From an uncultured Clostridium sp. (GTDB lineage Bacteria; Bacillota_I; Bacilli_A; RF39; UBA660): 48,474 nt of DNA. Below the pieces are notes generated by a model that had not been told where the DNA came from, did no database searches, and saw nothing but the letters and a program-made list of their open reading frames with translations. The translations under genes and the position numbers were made by a program. Shown here one piece after another: positions 32,217-42,001 of the stretch (position 1 is its first letter; the number at the start of each line of letters is the position of its first letter). The DNA is taken from assembly GCA_902493795.1 (NCBI GenBank), contig CABUQZ010000012.1:1-48474 (forward strand). The letters run 5' to 3'.

Positions 32217-33248
32217 ATGACAGTAGAAGATTTTGATTACAATTTACCAGAGGAACTAATTGCTCAAACACCATTAAAAACTAGATCTGATTCTAGACTT
32301 TTAGTATTAAATAAAAATAGTGGAGAAATAGAACATAAACATTTTAAAGATATAATTGATTATATGAATCCTGGAGATACTATTGTAGTTAATGATACAA
32401 AGGTAATTCCAGCAAGACTTATTGGAGAAAAAACTGATACTAAAGCAGTTATTGAAGTACTTTTATTAAAGAATATAGAAGGTGACGTTTGGGAAAGCCT
32501 ATGTAAACCTGCTAAAAGAGTAAAAGAAGGAACAATTGTTTCTTTTGGAGATGGACTTTTAAAAGCTAAATGTATTGAGTGTTGTGAGGAAGGTATTAGA
32601 AAGTTTGAACTTATTTATACTGGAGTATTGTACGAGATATTAGATAAGCTAGGTACTATGCCACTTCCACCTTATATTCATGAGAAGTTAGATGATCAGA
32701 CAAGATATCAAACAGTGTATGCTAAAAATATTGGAAGTGCTGCTGCACCAACTGCTGGACTTCATTTTACTAAAGAATTACTTGCTTCTTTAAAAGAGAA
32801 GGGGGTAAATATCGTATATCTTACTTTACATGTTGGACTTGGAACATTTAGGCCTGTTATGGTTGAAAATATCGAAGAACATCATATGCATAGTGAGTTT
32901 TATAGAATAAGTCAAGATGTGTGTGATATAATTAACGAGACTAAAAAACGTGGGAATAAAGTTGTAGCAGTTGGAACTACATCAGTAAGAGTTTTAGAAA
33001 CAGTTGCATCAAAATATGGGCAATTACAAGAAGACTCTGGATGGACAGATATATTTATTTATCCAGGATATAAGTTTAAAGTAGTTAATAACTTAATAAC
33101 TAACTTTCATTTACCAAAATCAACTTTAATAATGTTAGTAAGTGCTCTTGCAGGAAAAGAGAAAATATTAAATGCTTATAATATTGCAGTTTCTGAAAAG
33201 TATCGTTTCTTTTCCTTTGGAGATGCGATGTTTATAAAAGATGAATAG
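32217..33248 (+). CDS. queA: S-adenosylmethionine:tRNA ribosyltransferase-isomerase QueA
   Basis: 343 residues, full length. QueA transfers the ribosyl group of S-adenosylmethionine to the preQ1 base in tRNA, giving epoxyqueuosine. Family blocks: FDYNLPEELIAQTPL at the start, VNDTKVIPARL, GTMPLPPYI, SAAAPTAGLHFT, HVGLGTFRPV and NNLITNFHLPKSTLIMLVSA. Its product is the substrate of QueH (905). ruvB-queA neighbourhood is standard, but tgt, usually next, is not here. Start ATG 32217 after AAGGAG. Confidence 0.97.
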   Translation: MTVEDFDYNLPEELIAQTPLKTRSDSRLLVLNKNSGEIEHKHFKDIIDYMNPGDTIVVNDTKVIPARLIGEKTDTKAVIEVLLLKNIEGDVWESLCKPAKRVKEGTIVSFGDGLLKAKCIECCEEGIRKFELIYTGVLYEILDKLGTMPLPPYIHEKLDDQTRYQTVYAKNIGSAAAPTAGLHFTKELLASLKEKGVNIVYLTLHVGLGTFRPVMVENIEEHHMHSEFYRISQDVCDIINETKKRGNKVVAVGTTSVRVLETVASKYGQLQEDSGWTDIFIYPGYKFKVVNNLITNFHLPKSTLIMLVSALAGKEKILNAYNIAVSEKYRFFSFGDAMFIKDE

Positions 33249-33285
33249 AGATATATTGACAAGCATATAGTTAATTGGTGATGAT

Positions 33286-34452
33286 ATGAAAATATGGAGT
33301 ATTGTAGTAACAATACTTTTTGTTTTGTCTTTATTCTTTATATTTGATGATGACAATAGAAAAATAGAAAAAGACGTAAATAAAAGAGCCGTGTATTTTT
33401 CATATATAGAGTTTGAAAAATACATAGCAAATAGAAGCGAAGAAGAACAGAAAGAAAATATAAGAAAAGTATTAGATAATATTAAAGAATTAAACTTTAA
33501 CACAATAATTGTCCATGTAAGAGCGTTTTCTGACTCAATATATAAATCAAAGTATTATCCATATGCTAACTATATAAAAAATGATAAAGGAGAAATACCA
33601 ACTTATGATGTACTAGAGTATTTTATTAAAGAATCTCATAAAAGAGACATTTCTCTCGAAGCGTGGGTAAACCCATATCGAATTAGTAATTTAAAGGATG
33701 AAAGTAAACTTTATTCTAGGGATATTTATGATAAATACTTAACTGGTGCTACTGAGAAGGGAATTTATTTAAATCCTGCTTCAGATGAAGTTAGAACGTT
33801 AATTGTTAATGGTATTTTAGAAATAGTAAAGAATTATGATGTTGATGGAATTCATTTCGATGATTATTTTTATCCTGATAAAGAAATTGATTTAAAGTTA
33901 TATGAAGAATATAAAAAAGATGGTGGAACTTTAAGTCTTGAAGAGTATAGATATAACAATGTAACAATATTAATAAAAGAAGTTTATAACGCAATTAAAA
34001 AAGAAAATAAAGATGTTTTGTTTGGTATTGCTCCTGAAGGAAATCTTGATAATTGTTATGAACATAGTTATTTAGATGTTAAAGAAATCCTTTCAAAAAC
34101 TGGTTACGTTGACTATATCATGCCTCAGATATATTATGGATTTGATAATGAAACAAGACCTTTTAAAGAAACAGCTAAAGAGTGGAATGACTTAATTAAA
34201 GTTGATTCCATCAAATTAATTCCTGCCTTAGCATTTTATAAAGTTGGTACTTTTGATAAATATGCCTTAAGTGGAAGTAACGAATGGATGAATGAAAGTG
34301 ACATTATAAAAAGAGAAATACTATTTTCTAGAAGCTTATCTCATTATGGAGGATTCTCGTTATTTAGCTATAATTATATGTTTAATAGTGAGTATAAAAA
34401 TAACATGAGTGATAAAGAACTATCTAATATTAAGAAAGTTATATTAGAGTAG
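33286..34452 (+). CDS. Membrane-anchored glycoside hydrolase-like protein (GHL10/DUF187)
   Basis: 388 residues. A single N-terminal hydrophobic segment (about 3-20) anchors or exports it. The rest follows the GHL10 family (YngK-like): RAVYFSYIEFEKYI, FNTIIVHVRAFSDSIYKS, ISLEAWVNPYRIS, YDVDGIHFDDYFYP and YVDYIMPQIYYGFDN, forming a TIM-barrel. Members are thought to act on cell-wall or extracellular polysaccharides; the exact substrate is unknown. Start ATG 33286 after GGTGAT. Confidence 0.87.
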   Translation: MKIWSIVVTILFVLSLFFIFDDDNRKIEKDVNKRAVYFSYIEFEKYIANRSEEEQKENIRKVLDNIKELNFNTIIVHVRAFSDSIYKSKYYPYANYIKNDKGEIPTYDVLEYFIKESHKRDISLEAWVNPYRISNLKDESKLYSRDIYDKYLTGATEKGIYLNPASDEVRTLIVNGILEIVKNYDVDGIHFDDYFYPDKEIDLKLYEEYKKDGGTLSLEEYRYNNVTILIKEVYNAIKKENKDVLFGIAPEGNLDNCYEHSYLDVKEILSKTGYVDYIMPQIYYGFDNETRPFKETAKEWNDLIKVDSIKLIPALAFYKVGTFDKYALSGSNEWMNESDIIKREILFSRSLSHYGGFSLFSYNYMFNSEYKNNMSDKELSNIKKVILE

Positions 34453-34488
34453 TTCTTTTTTTATGGTAAAATACTAGTGGGTGGTATT

Positions 34489-36882
34489 ATGAATTTTTTA
34501 AATGAAATAAATAGTAAAACAAATATAATATGTCCTAGTTCAGTAAAAAATAAAATATTAGATTACATTAACAGTTTGGATAGATTAATAAATGTAAAAA
34601 TATATAGTCTTGATGAGATAAAAAGACTAGTTTCTTTTGATTATGATGTTAATGCAATTCTTTATTTAATGGACAAGTATCATTATAGCTATGAAGTAGC
34701 TAAAAACTATATAGAAAATATGTATTACGTAGAAGATAAGGAGTACAACTTTGAGAAACTAGACTTTTTAGTTAAATTAAAAAAGGAATTAATTGATAAA
34801 AAGTTATTAACATTTAATTCTTTATTTGTTAAATCTAATAAAGATGTACCATTTATTGTTTATGGATATGATTATTTAAAGTCATTCAATAAGAAATTAT
34901 TAAGTAATTTTAATTACAAAGTTATAGATAAAGATGTAATTGATAAAAATGTACCAGTTTATAAGCTTGATACATTAGAAGATGAGATAGTATTTGTTAT
35001 AAATAAAATTGTTTCGTTAATAAAAGATGGGGTAGATATCAATAAGATTTTTTTACTTAATTTAGATGAATCTTATAATATGGAGATTATAAGACTATTT
35101 AAGATGTTTAATATTCCAGTTGATATATCAAAGTCTTCTAATATTTTAAGTACTATGATGGGAAATAAAGCTTATAAATATTTAGTTAGTACACAAAGCT
35201 TTAATGACACTTTAGAATATATTAAGTCAAATGGATTCAGTAATCCAACAAACTTGATAATCTATGAAAAATTCTTAGGAATATTTAATAAATACGTAGG
35301 ACTTGATTATAGTTTTGAAAGTATTCTTGAATGTATTAAGTATGATCTTATAAATACTTCAATCGATAATAATAATTTAAAAAACAAAGTTAGAATATCT
35401 AGTTTAAATAATAGTGTGTTTTTAAGTGACGAGTATGTTTTTCTTTTGGGATTTAATCAGGGAGTACTTCCTAAGACTTTTAAAGATGAAGATTATATAA
35501 ATGACAAGTTAAAAGAAGTATTAGGACTTGATTCAGTTAATGTAATTAATAAACTAGAAAAAGTTGCAACTTTAAGAAATATTAGGTCTATAAATAATAT
35601 AACTGTTACATATAAACTTAATTATTTAGGTGATTTATATTATCCATCTAATTTAATTAATGAAGAAGGATTTCTAATGTTAGAAGATAATTCTTTTACA
35701 ACAGTTAACTCGCTAATTTACTCTAAAATAAAACTTTCATATATGCTTGATGATTTAATTAAATACGATAAAAGAAGCGATTTGCTTTCAAAGTATTTCA
35801 GTTCATTTGATATTAAATATATGGAGTATGATAATAAATACAAGAAAATCGATAAAGAATTGTTATACAACTATTTAGGAAGAAAAATAGCTCTTTCATA
35901 CTCTTCGATTGATACTTTTTTTAGGTGTCAGTTTAGGTATTATATAGAAAATATTTTGAAACTTAATAAGTTTGAAGAAACATTTTATACTATATTAGGA
36001 TCATTATTTCACTATGTGTTATCTCATGTTTATGACAAAGATTTTGATCTTGAGAAGCTATATAATTATTATTTAAAAGATAAAGAGTTTAGTGTTAAAG
36101 AAAAATTTTATTTAGATAAATTAAAAAAAGAATTAGAAATTATTTGCAAAGAGTTACAAGAGTTTTATAATGATACTTTATTTAAAGATTACTTTACTGA
36201 GAAGAAGTTTGAAATTGATAAATCAACTGATATAGATGTTGTATTTAAAGGATTTGTTGATAAGATTATGTATAGAGAAAATGGAAGTAAAACTTATTTA
36301 GCTGTTATCGATTATAAAACAGGAAATGTCGATATAAATATGTATAACTGGGCTTATGGAATTGGGATGCAGCTTATAGTTTATTTATATTTGATTAGTA
36401 AAAGTGATATAGAAAATTATTCTTTTGTAGGATTTTATCTTCAAAAGATTTTAAGTAACGAGGTTAAAATTGTCAAAAATAAAACTTATTTAGAACAGAA
36501 AAAAGATAATTTAAAACTTGATGGGTATTCAACAAGTGATGAAGCTCTTTTAGAAATGTTTGACCCTACTTATGAAAATAGTAAATATATAAAAAGCATG
36601 AAAAAGACTTCTAATGGATTTTATGCCTATTCAAAAGTTTTGGATGAAGAAGTTATAAATAAGATTCCTAGTTTTGTCGATAGGAAAGTAGATTTTGCAC
36701 GTGACAAGATTTTGGATGCTGATTTTATTATTAATCCTAAACAAATTAAGGGTGATAATAGCGTTATTGGATGTGATTTTTGTAGTTACAAAGATATTTG
36801 CTTTAGAAAGAATAACGATATTCAAGAAGTCCCTAAATACAAAGATTTGAGTTTTTTAGATGGAGGTGATAATAATGCCTAG
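34489..36882 (+). CDS. addB: AddB-like nuclease/helicase subunit with 4Fe-4S cluster, compact
   Basis: 797 residues; Bacillus AddB is about 1160. AddAB processes double-strand breaks for RecA. The C-terminal nuclease shows a first Cys in FFRCQFRYYIEN (near residue 485), HYVLSH, VIDYKTGNVD (catalytic Asp and DYK) near 610, and the closing CDFCSYKDIC; this four-Cys arrangement is the AddB iron-sulfur nuclease. The N-terminal part is helicase-like in layout, but no Walker A motif is visible at its start, unlike Bacillus AddB. Start ATG 34489; GTG 34477 lies upstream of the likely binding site. TATGGTAAAAT (34462) is a plausible -10. Overlaps addA by eight bases. Confidence 0.88.
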   Translation: MNFLNEINSKTNIICPSSVKNKILDYINSLDRLINVKIYSLDEIKRLVSFDYDVNAILYLMDKYHYSYEVAKNYIENMYYVEDKEYNFEKLDFLVKLKKELIDKKLLTFNSLFVKSNKDVPFIVYGYDYLKSFNKKLLSNFNYKVIDKDVIDKNVPVYKLDTLEDEIVFVINKIVSLIKDGVDINKIFLLNLDESYNMEIIRLFKMFNIPVDISKSSNILSTMMGNKAYKYLVSTQSFNDTLEYIKSNGFSNPTNLIIYEKFLGIFNKYVGLDYSFESILECIKYDLINTSIDNNNLKNKVRISSLNNSVFLSDEYVFLLGFNQGVLPKTFKDEDYINDKLKEVLGLDSVNVINKLEKVATLRNIRSINNITVTYKLNYLGDLYYPSNLINEEGFLMLEDNSFTTVNSLIYSKIKLSYMLDDLIKYDKRSDLLSKYFSSFDIKYMEYDNKYKKIDKELLYNYLGRKIALSYSSIDTFFRCQFRYYIENILKLNKFEETFYTILGSLFHYVLSHVYDKDFDLEKLYNYYLKDKEFSVKEKFYLDKLKKELEIICKELQEFYNDTLFKDYFTEKKFEIDKSTDIDVVFKGFVDKIMYRENGSKTYLAVIDYKTGNVDINMYNWAYGIGMQLIVYLYLISKSDIENYSFVGFYLQKILSNEVKIVKNKTYLEQKKDNLKLDGYSTSDEALLEMFDPTYENSKYIKSMKKTSNGFYAYSKVLDEEVINKIPSFVDRKVDFARDKILDADFIINPKQIKGDNSVIGCDFCSYKDICFRKNNDIQEVPKYKDLSFLDGGDNNA

Positions 36883-39800
36883 TTGGACTGATGAGCAAAA
36901 GGATGCGATTATAAAGAGTGGTACTAATATTATTGTTTCAGCAGGAGCAGGAAGTGGTAAAACAACAGTATTAACAGCTCGTGTTGTAGAAAAGCTTAAA
37001 AGTGGGATTAATATTAATAACTTATTAATATTAACTTTTACTAATAAAGCAGCTCAAGAAATGAAAGAAAGAATTAGAGAAGCAATAAAAGAAAACGAAG
37101 AAATATCTTCTCAACTTGACTATATCGATAGTAGTTATATTACAACATTTGATTCTTTTGCACTTTCTATGGTTAAAAGATATAGTTATTTATTAAATCT
37201 TGGTAAAAATATTGCTATTGCAGATCCTTCATCAATTTACTTAGAAAAGAAGAAGATAATAGATGAAGTATTCGATAATTTGTATACATCTAAAAATCCT
37301 CTTTTCTTTAAACTACTTGATAACTTTACAATAAAAAAAGATGACGATATAAAGTCTTATATTCTTGCAATAAATAATAAACTTGATTTAAAGTATGATA
37401 AACTTCTATATTTAGATAATTACATTGATAGTTACTATAGTGAAGAAAATATAAACTTACTAATTAATTCTTATATTGCATTATTAAAAGACAAACTCTA
37501 TGAAATAGAATCTTTAATTACTTATCTTAGTAATTATGTTGACTCAGATTATATTGATTCCTTAAATAAGAGTTTATCAGGTCTTCTTTCTAGTAATACT
37601 TATGAAGAAATAAGAGCAAACTCTTCAGTAACACTTCCTAGACTTCCTAGTGGATGTGAAGATATCGCAAAAAATAGTAAAGAAAATATTAAGAAAGTTA
37701 TTGATTCTTTAAAGGACTTAACAGAACTTGAATCTATATGTGACCTTAAAGAAAGTCTTTTATCTACCAAAGACTATGTAGAAATCATAATAGAAATTAT
37801 TAAAGAAATAGATAAAAAAATTAATTTATATAAATTTAACAATAATACTTTCGATTTTGTCGATATTGCTAAAATGTCTATAAGTATCTTAAAAAATAAT
37901 GAAAACATTAGGTTAGAGCTTAGAGATTCTTTTAAAGAAATAATGATAGATGAGTATCAGGATACATCTGATTTACAAGAATTATTTATTTCATTAATAC
38001 AAAATAATAATGTTTATGTAGTAGGGGATATTAAACAGTCAATTTATAGATTTAGAAATGCTAATCCATATTTATTTAAAGATAAGTATGATAGATATGG
38101 TGTTAATGATGGTGGAATAAAAATTGATTTAACTAAAAACTTTAGATCAAGAGAAGAAGTAGTTAATAATATTAATCTTATGTTTTCATCACTTATGACT
38201 GATTCTTGTGGGGGAGCTGATTATAAAAATTCTCACATTATGATATTTGGAAATGATGACTATCATAAGTATGGTGAGTTAAATATATCAAGTGACTTTG
38301 AAATATTTAATTATCAGTATGATAAAGACACTAATTATACGAAAGACGAAATAGAAATATTTTTTATTGCACAAGACATTAAAAACAAAGTAGAAAACAA
38401 ATATCAGGTGTATGACAGGAAAACAAAAGGGTTAAGAGATGTAACATATAAAGACTTTGCTATTTTACTATCTGATAGAACTTCATTTGATCTATATAAA
38501 AATATATTTGAATACTTTAATATTCCTGTTACAAAGTATAGTAAGATTAACTTAATTGAAAAAGATGAAATAGTACTTATAAAAAATATTATTAAACTTT
38601 TAATTAATAGATTAAATAAAGTATATGATGTAGAGTTTAAATATGCTTTAACATCAGTTTTGAGAAGTTATTTATTTGAATATAGTGATCAAGAAATATT
38701 TAATATAATTACAAATAATAAGTTTGATTGTGACTTAATTAAAACAATTGATTTAATAGTAGATAATCTTAATTCTTTATCTTTAAAAGAAATTATTTAT
38801 GAAATTATCGATAAGTTTGATTTCTATCAGAAGTTTATTTTGGTAGGAGATGTTAAAAATAGGATAGATAGACTTAATTCTATTATTAATTTATTTAGTA
38901 ATTTATCTTCATTAAATTATACTTTGGAGGATGCGTACAACAGCTTGAATGAACTTATTTTGGATAGCTTTAAAATAGAAGTAGAAGAGTTAGATGTTAT
39001 CTCTAATAGTGTTACTTTAATGACTATTCATGGCTCTAAAGGACTTGAGTTTCCTATTTGTTACTTTGCTTCACTTCATAAAAACTTTAATATTAAAGAG
39101 TTAAATGAAAGATTCTTATACGATAATAAATATGGAATGATTGCTCCTTATTTTAATGAAGGTATTGGTACAACATTTGTAAAAGAACTTGTAAGAAATC
39201 GTTATCTAAAAGAAGAAATAAGTGAGAAGATTAGACTTTTTTATGTAGCAGTTACAAGAGCTAAAGAGAAGTTTATAATGGTTACATCATTTAAAGATAA
39301 GGGTGTAACAGATATTAGCAAATCAAAAAGCTTTCTCGACTTTTTATCTTATATAAAAAGTTCACTTAGTCCTTACATTAAAGAAATTTCACTAGATAAA
39401 TTAAATCTTACTCATAACTATAATTTAGTTAAAGAATATAATTATAAAGATAATATTTTAAAAACCGATGATAAAATAACTATTAGTGAAGTTGCTATTC
39501 CAAATGATGCAGTTACTTCTTCTAAAATATCTAAAGAAACACATGATTTACTTGATAAGAATACAAAAGATAAGATGAAATTTGGAACTTTTATTCACGA
39601 AGCTTTAGAGTTATTAGATTTTAAAAATCCTAATTATTCATTACTTGATTTAGATAATTTTTACATTGAAAAAATTAAACATTTTATATCACTTCTTGAT
39701 TTAAATGATGTAGATATTTATAAAGAGTACGAGTTTAGTTATCAAGAAGATAACACAACATACCATGGTATTATCGATCTTATTTTGGAATATAAAGATA

Positions 39801-39958
39801 AGATTATGATTATTGATTATAAATTAAATAATATAAAAGATGATAATTATATTAAACAACTTGAGAGTTATAAGAAATATATATCTAAAAAATCAAATAA
39901 AAAAATAGATATATATCTATTTTCAATAATATCAGGTACTTTAGAAAAACTTCTTTAG
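36875..39958 (+). CDS. addA: AddA helicase-nuclease
   Basis: 1027 residues, shorter than the usual 1200 or more. UvrD-type helicase motifs are intact: WTDEQKDAI (Q motif), AGAGSGKTT, LTFTNKAAQEM, DEYQDTSD, GDIKQSIYRFRNA, MTIHGSKGLEFP and YVAVTRAKEK. The C-terminal RecB-type nuclease shows GTFIHEALEL, YHGIIDLIL and MIIDYKLNN, giving the His, Asp and DYK residues. Start ATG 36875 after GGAGGTGAT; ATG 36860 is inside addB before that site. The gene is co-translated with addB and converges on the minus-strand gene at 39955, sharing three bases. Confidence 0.95.
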   Translation: MPSWTDEQKDAIIKSGTNIIVSAGAGSGKTTVLTARVVEKLKSGININNLLILTFTNKAAQEMKERIREAIKENEEISSQLDYIDSSYITTFDSFALSMVKRYSYLLNLGKNIAIADPSSIYLEKKKIIDEVFDNLYTSKNPLFFKLLDNFTIKKDDDIKSYILAINNKLDLKYDKLLYLDNYIDSYYSEENINLLINSYIALLKDKLYEIESLITYLSNYVDSDYIDSLNKSLSGLLSSNTYEEIRANSSVTLPRLPSGCEDIAKNSKENIKKVIDSLKDLTELESICDLKESLLSTKDYVEIIIEIIKEIDKKINLYKFNNNTFDFVDIAKMSISILKNNENIRLELRDSFKEIMIDEYQDTSDLQELFISLIQNNNVYVVGDIKQSIYRFRNANPYLFKDKYDRYGVNDGGIKIDLTKNFRSREEVVNNINLMFSSLMTDSCGGADYKNSHIMIFGNDDYHKYGELNISSDFEIFNYQYDKDTNYTKDEIEIFFIAQDIKNKVENKYQVYDRKTKGLRDVTYKDFAILLSDRTSFDLYKNIFEYFNIPVTKYSKINLIEKDEIVLIKNIIKLLINRLNKVYDVEFKYALTSVLRSYLFEYSDQEIFNIITNNKFDCDLIKTIDLIVDNLNSLSLKEIIYEIIDKFDFYQKFILVGDVKNRIDRLNSIINLFSNLSSLNYTLEDAYNSLNELILDSFKIEVEELDVISNSVTLMTIHGSKGLEFPICYFASLHKNFNIKELNERFLYDNKYGMIAPYFNEGIGTTFVKELVRNRYLKEEISEKIRLFYVAVTRAKEKFIMVTSFKDKGVTDISKSKSFLDFLSYIKSSLSPYIKEISLDKLNLTHNYNLVKEYNYKDNILKTDDKITISEVAIPNDAVTSSKISKETHDLLDKNTKDKMKFGTFIHEALELLDFKNPNYSLLDLDNFYIEKIKHFISLLDLNDVDIYKEYEFSYQEDNTTYHGIIDLILEYKDKIMIIDYKLNNIKDDNYIKQLESYKKYISKKSNKKIDIYLFSIISGTLEKLL

Positions 39959-40293
39959 AGAAAATACGTTGGACTATTATTTAGTCTTTCTTTTTTTATT
40001 TCTTCTTGAACTACTTTTTTCTCTTTAGGAGTTTCTTTTACTTTTTGCTCTTCTTTTTTTGGAGACTTTATTTTCTCTTTAGAAGATGGTTCGTCTTTAA
40101 TTGCACTCATAACTTTTAGTGCTGTTTTAGCGTTATCGTAAAGTGGTTTTATTTGATAAAAGACTGGTATTGCTTGATTAATTACGTTTAGTGTTTTTTG
40201 CGTTTTATCAAGCATAGAAGCAAAACTTAGTTTTCTAAGACCTGAAAGTTTCATTCCACTATTATAATATGGATAGAAGTTATTATTCCACAT
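39955..40293 (-). CDS. YqfQ/VrrA-like protein
   Basis: 112 residues, the only convincing minus-strand gene. The middle (SMLDKTQKTLNVINQAIPVF, then YQIKPLYDNAKTALKVM) resembles the core of YqfQ/VrrA proteins, where a QxxLNVxQQxxP-type helix and a Y-GPLxxN stretch occur. The C-terminal 45 residues are lysine/glutamate-rich and low-complexity. A good site (GAAAGAGGT) and a -10-like TATAAT lie upstream on the minus strand. The end overlaps the addA stop by three bases. Function unknown even for the family; no signal peptide. Confidence 0.65.
   Translation of the reverse strand: MWNNNFYPYYNSGMKLSGLRKLSFASMLDKTQKTLNVINQAIPVFYQIKPLYDNAKTALKVMSAIKDEPSSKEKIKSPKKEEQKVKETPKEKKVVQEEIKKERLNNSPTYFL
39971..39998 (+). 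terminator. addA terminator inside the convergent gene
   Basis: GACTA (39972-39976) pairs with TAGTC (39982-39986), then a T-rich tract. It lies within the 3' end of the minus-strand coding region. Confidence 0.45.
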
Positions 40294-40404
40294 ATTTTAC
40301 CTCTTTCATAATTATTATATGTTTTATTTAAAAAAGAGTTTAAATAAAAAAAAAGATGTGTTATACTTAATTATATTATAGAATAGTTTGAGGGGCGTGT
40401 TAGC

Positions 40405-41988
40405 ATGGGATTAAACATATCCTTTGGTAAGGGCAAAGGGTCTTCAAAAAATCAAAAAGAACAAAAAAATGAGGTTGGGAAAGATATGGATAAGAAGGAA
40501 GTTTCATCTAATAGAGATGATGGGATTGTTTATAAAGATAATTTAGCTGATAAGACATTTGGTAAGTTTTTTGGAACATTCACCTCTTTCTTTGGAAAAG
40601 CAGGTCATGGTTTTTCATTTTTAATGGGACTAATAAAAAATGATAAGTCTGCGTTCCAAGTTCAGAAGTCTTCTGGTGAAGAATTAAGAAAAGAATTGGA
40701 TAAAGTACAAAATGAAAGCCAAGAATACCTTCAACAAACTGATAAGGATGACAAGCTTAGAATTGAACGTGATAAGAATAAAAAAATGATTTCTTATCGT
40801 TATAAAGTTAAGGATTCTCGTGGTAAGATTGTTTCTAATACTTTTGAAGCTGCATCTAAAAGTGATATTAGGGTCTTTTTACAAAATGAAGGATATGAAG
40901 TTGTCGAAATTAAAGAAAGAAGCAAGTTCGATGTAGATATTAATTTCAATAATAAAATTAAAAATGGCGATCTATCATTTATGCTTACTCAATTATCTAC
41001 TTATATTAAGGCTGGAGTTCCGCTTATTAACTCCGTAAGAATCCTTGCTAAACAGACTACAAATCCTGCTCAAAAGAAGATTTTAAATAAAGTTGTTTAC
41101 GAACTTGTTGTAGGTGAAAAATTTTCTGTAGCCCTTGAAAAACAAGGAAAAGCGTTTCCATCTTTGTTAATAAACATGGTTAAAACATCAGAAATGACTG
41201 GAGACTTATCTAGTACTCTTGATGAGATGGCTGATTATTATACAGAAATTGAGAAATCAAGAAAAGCTATGAAATCAGCACTTATTTATCCATCAGTTAT
41301 CTTAACTGCAACTATTGCAGCATTAACTTTCATTATAATATACGTTGTTCCACAGTTTGTTGGTATGTTCTCTTCAAATGGAGCAGAGCTTCCTGCAATT
41401 ACTAAATTTATTATAGCTATGAGTGATTTCTTGGGTGCCAATTGGTGGAAAATTATCCTTGGAATTATTGCATTTATCTTTCTATATAGATGGTTATTTA
41501 AAAATGTTCAGTCGTTTAGAAAATCAATGCAAACATTTTATATGCATTTACCAGTATTTGGAAATATCATAATTTATAATGAAGTATCAACAATTACAAG
41601 AACATTTGCTTCACTTTTAAACCATAACGTATTTATTACAGATAGTATGGAAATACTATCAAAGTTATCAAGCAATGAAGTATATAAAGAAATAATTAAT
41701 AGAACCTTAATTAATCTTAGTAAAGGTGGTAAAATTAGTGATTCGTTTAAAGGAGAGTGGGCTTTCCCTATAGTTGCTTATGAAATGTTAGTAACAGGAG
41801 AATCTACTGGACAACTTGCACTTATGATGGAAAAAGTTGCTGAGCACTTTCAACAATTACACTCTAACTCTGTTACAGCAATTAAAAGTTTAATTGAACC
41901 AGCAGTTATCGTTATCCTTGCTGTTGGAGTTGGATTCATTATTATGTCAATCATTATCCCAATGTTCGACTTATACGGACAAATCTAA
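40405..41988 (+). CDS. Type II secretion/type IV pilus inner-membrane protein (GspF/PilC/ComGB family)
   Basis: 527 residues. After about 110 hydrophilic, lysine-rich residues comes SYRYKVKDSRGKIVSNTFEA, the PilC-type N-terminal piece, then two T2SSF domains (about 190-315 and 395-520) and three membrane segments (near 295-315, 345-370, 500-520). Markers are FMLTQLSTYIKAGVPLINSV and TRTFASLLNHNVFITDSMEI. GspF proteins form the platform of pilus/competence machines. The assembly ATPase and pilin genes are not in the window. Start ATG 40405; TGTTATACT (40359) is a plausible extended -10. The prepilin peptidase gene follows at 13 bases. Confidence 0.9.
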   Translation: MGLNISFGKGKGSSKNQKEQKNEVGKDMDKKEVSSNRDDGIVYKDNLADKTFGKFFGTFTSFFGKAGHGFSFLMGLIKNDKSAFQVQKSSGEELRKELDKVQNESQEYLQQTDKDDKLRIERDKNKKMISYRYKVKDSRGKIVSNTFEAASKSDIRVFLQNEGYEVVEIKERSKFDVDINFNNKIKNGDLSFMLTQLSTYIKAGVPLINSVRILAKQTTNPAQKKILNKVVYELVVGEKFSVALEKQGKAFPSLLINMVKTSEMTGDLSSTLDEMADYYTEIEKSRKAMKSALIYPSVILTATIAALTFIIIYVVPQFVGMFSSNGAELPAITKFIIAMSDFLGANWWKIILGIIAFIFLYRWLFKNVQSFRKSMQTFYMHLPVFGNIIIYNEVSTITRTFASLLNHNVFITDSMEILSKLSSNEVYKEIINRTLINLSKGGKISDSFKGEWAFPIVAYEMLVTGESTGQLALMMEKVAEHFQQLHSNSVTAIKSLIEPAVIVILAVGVGFIIMSIIIPMFDLYGQI

Positions 41989-42001
41989 TCGGAGTATTTC
42001 T

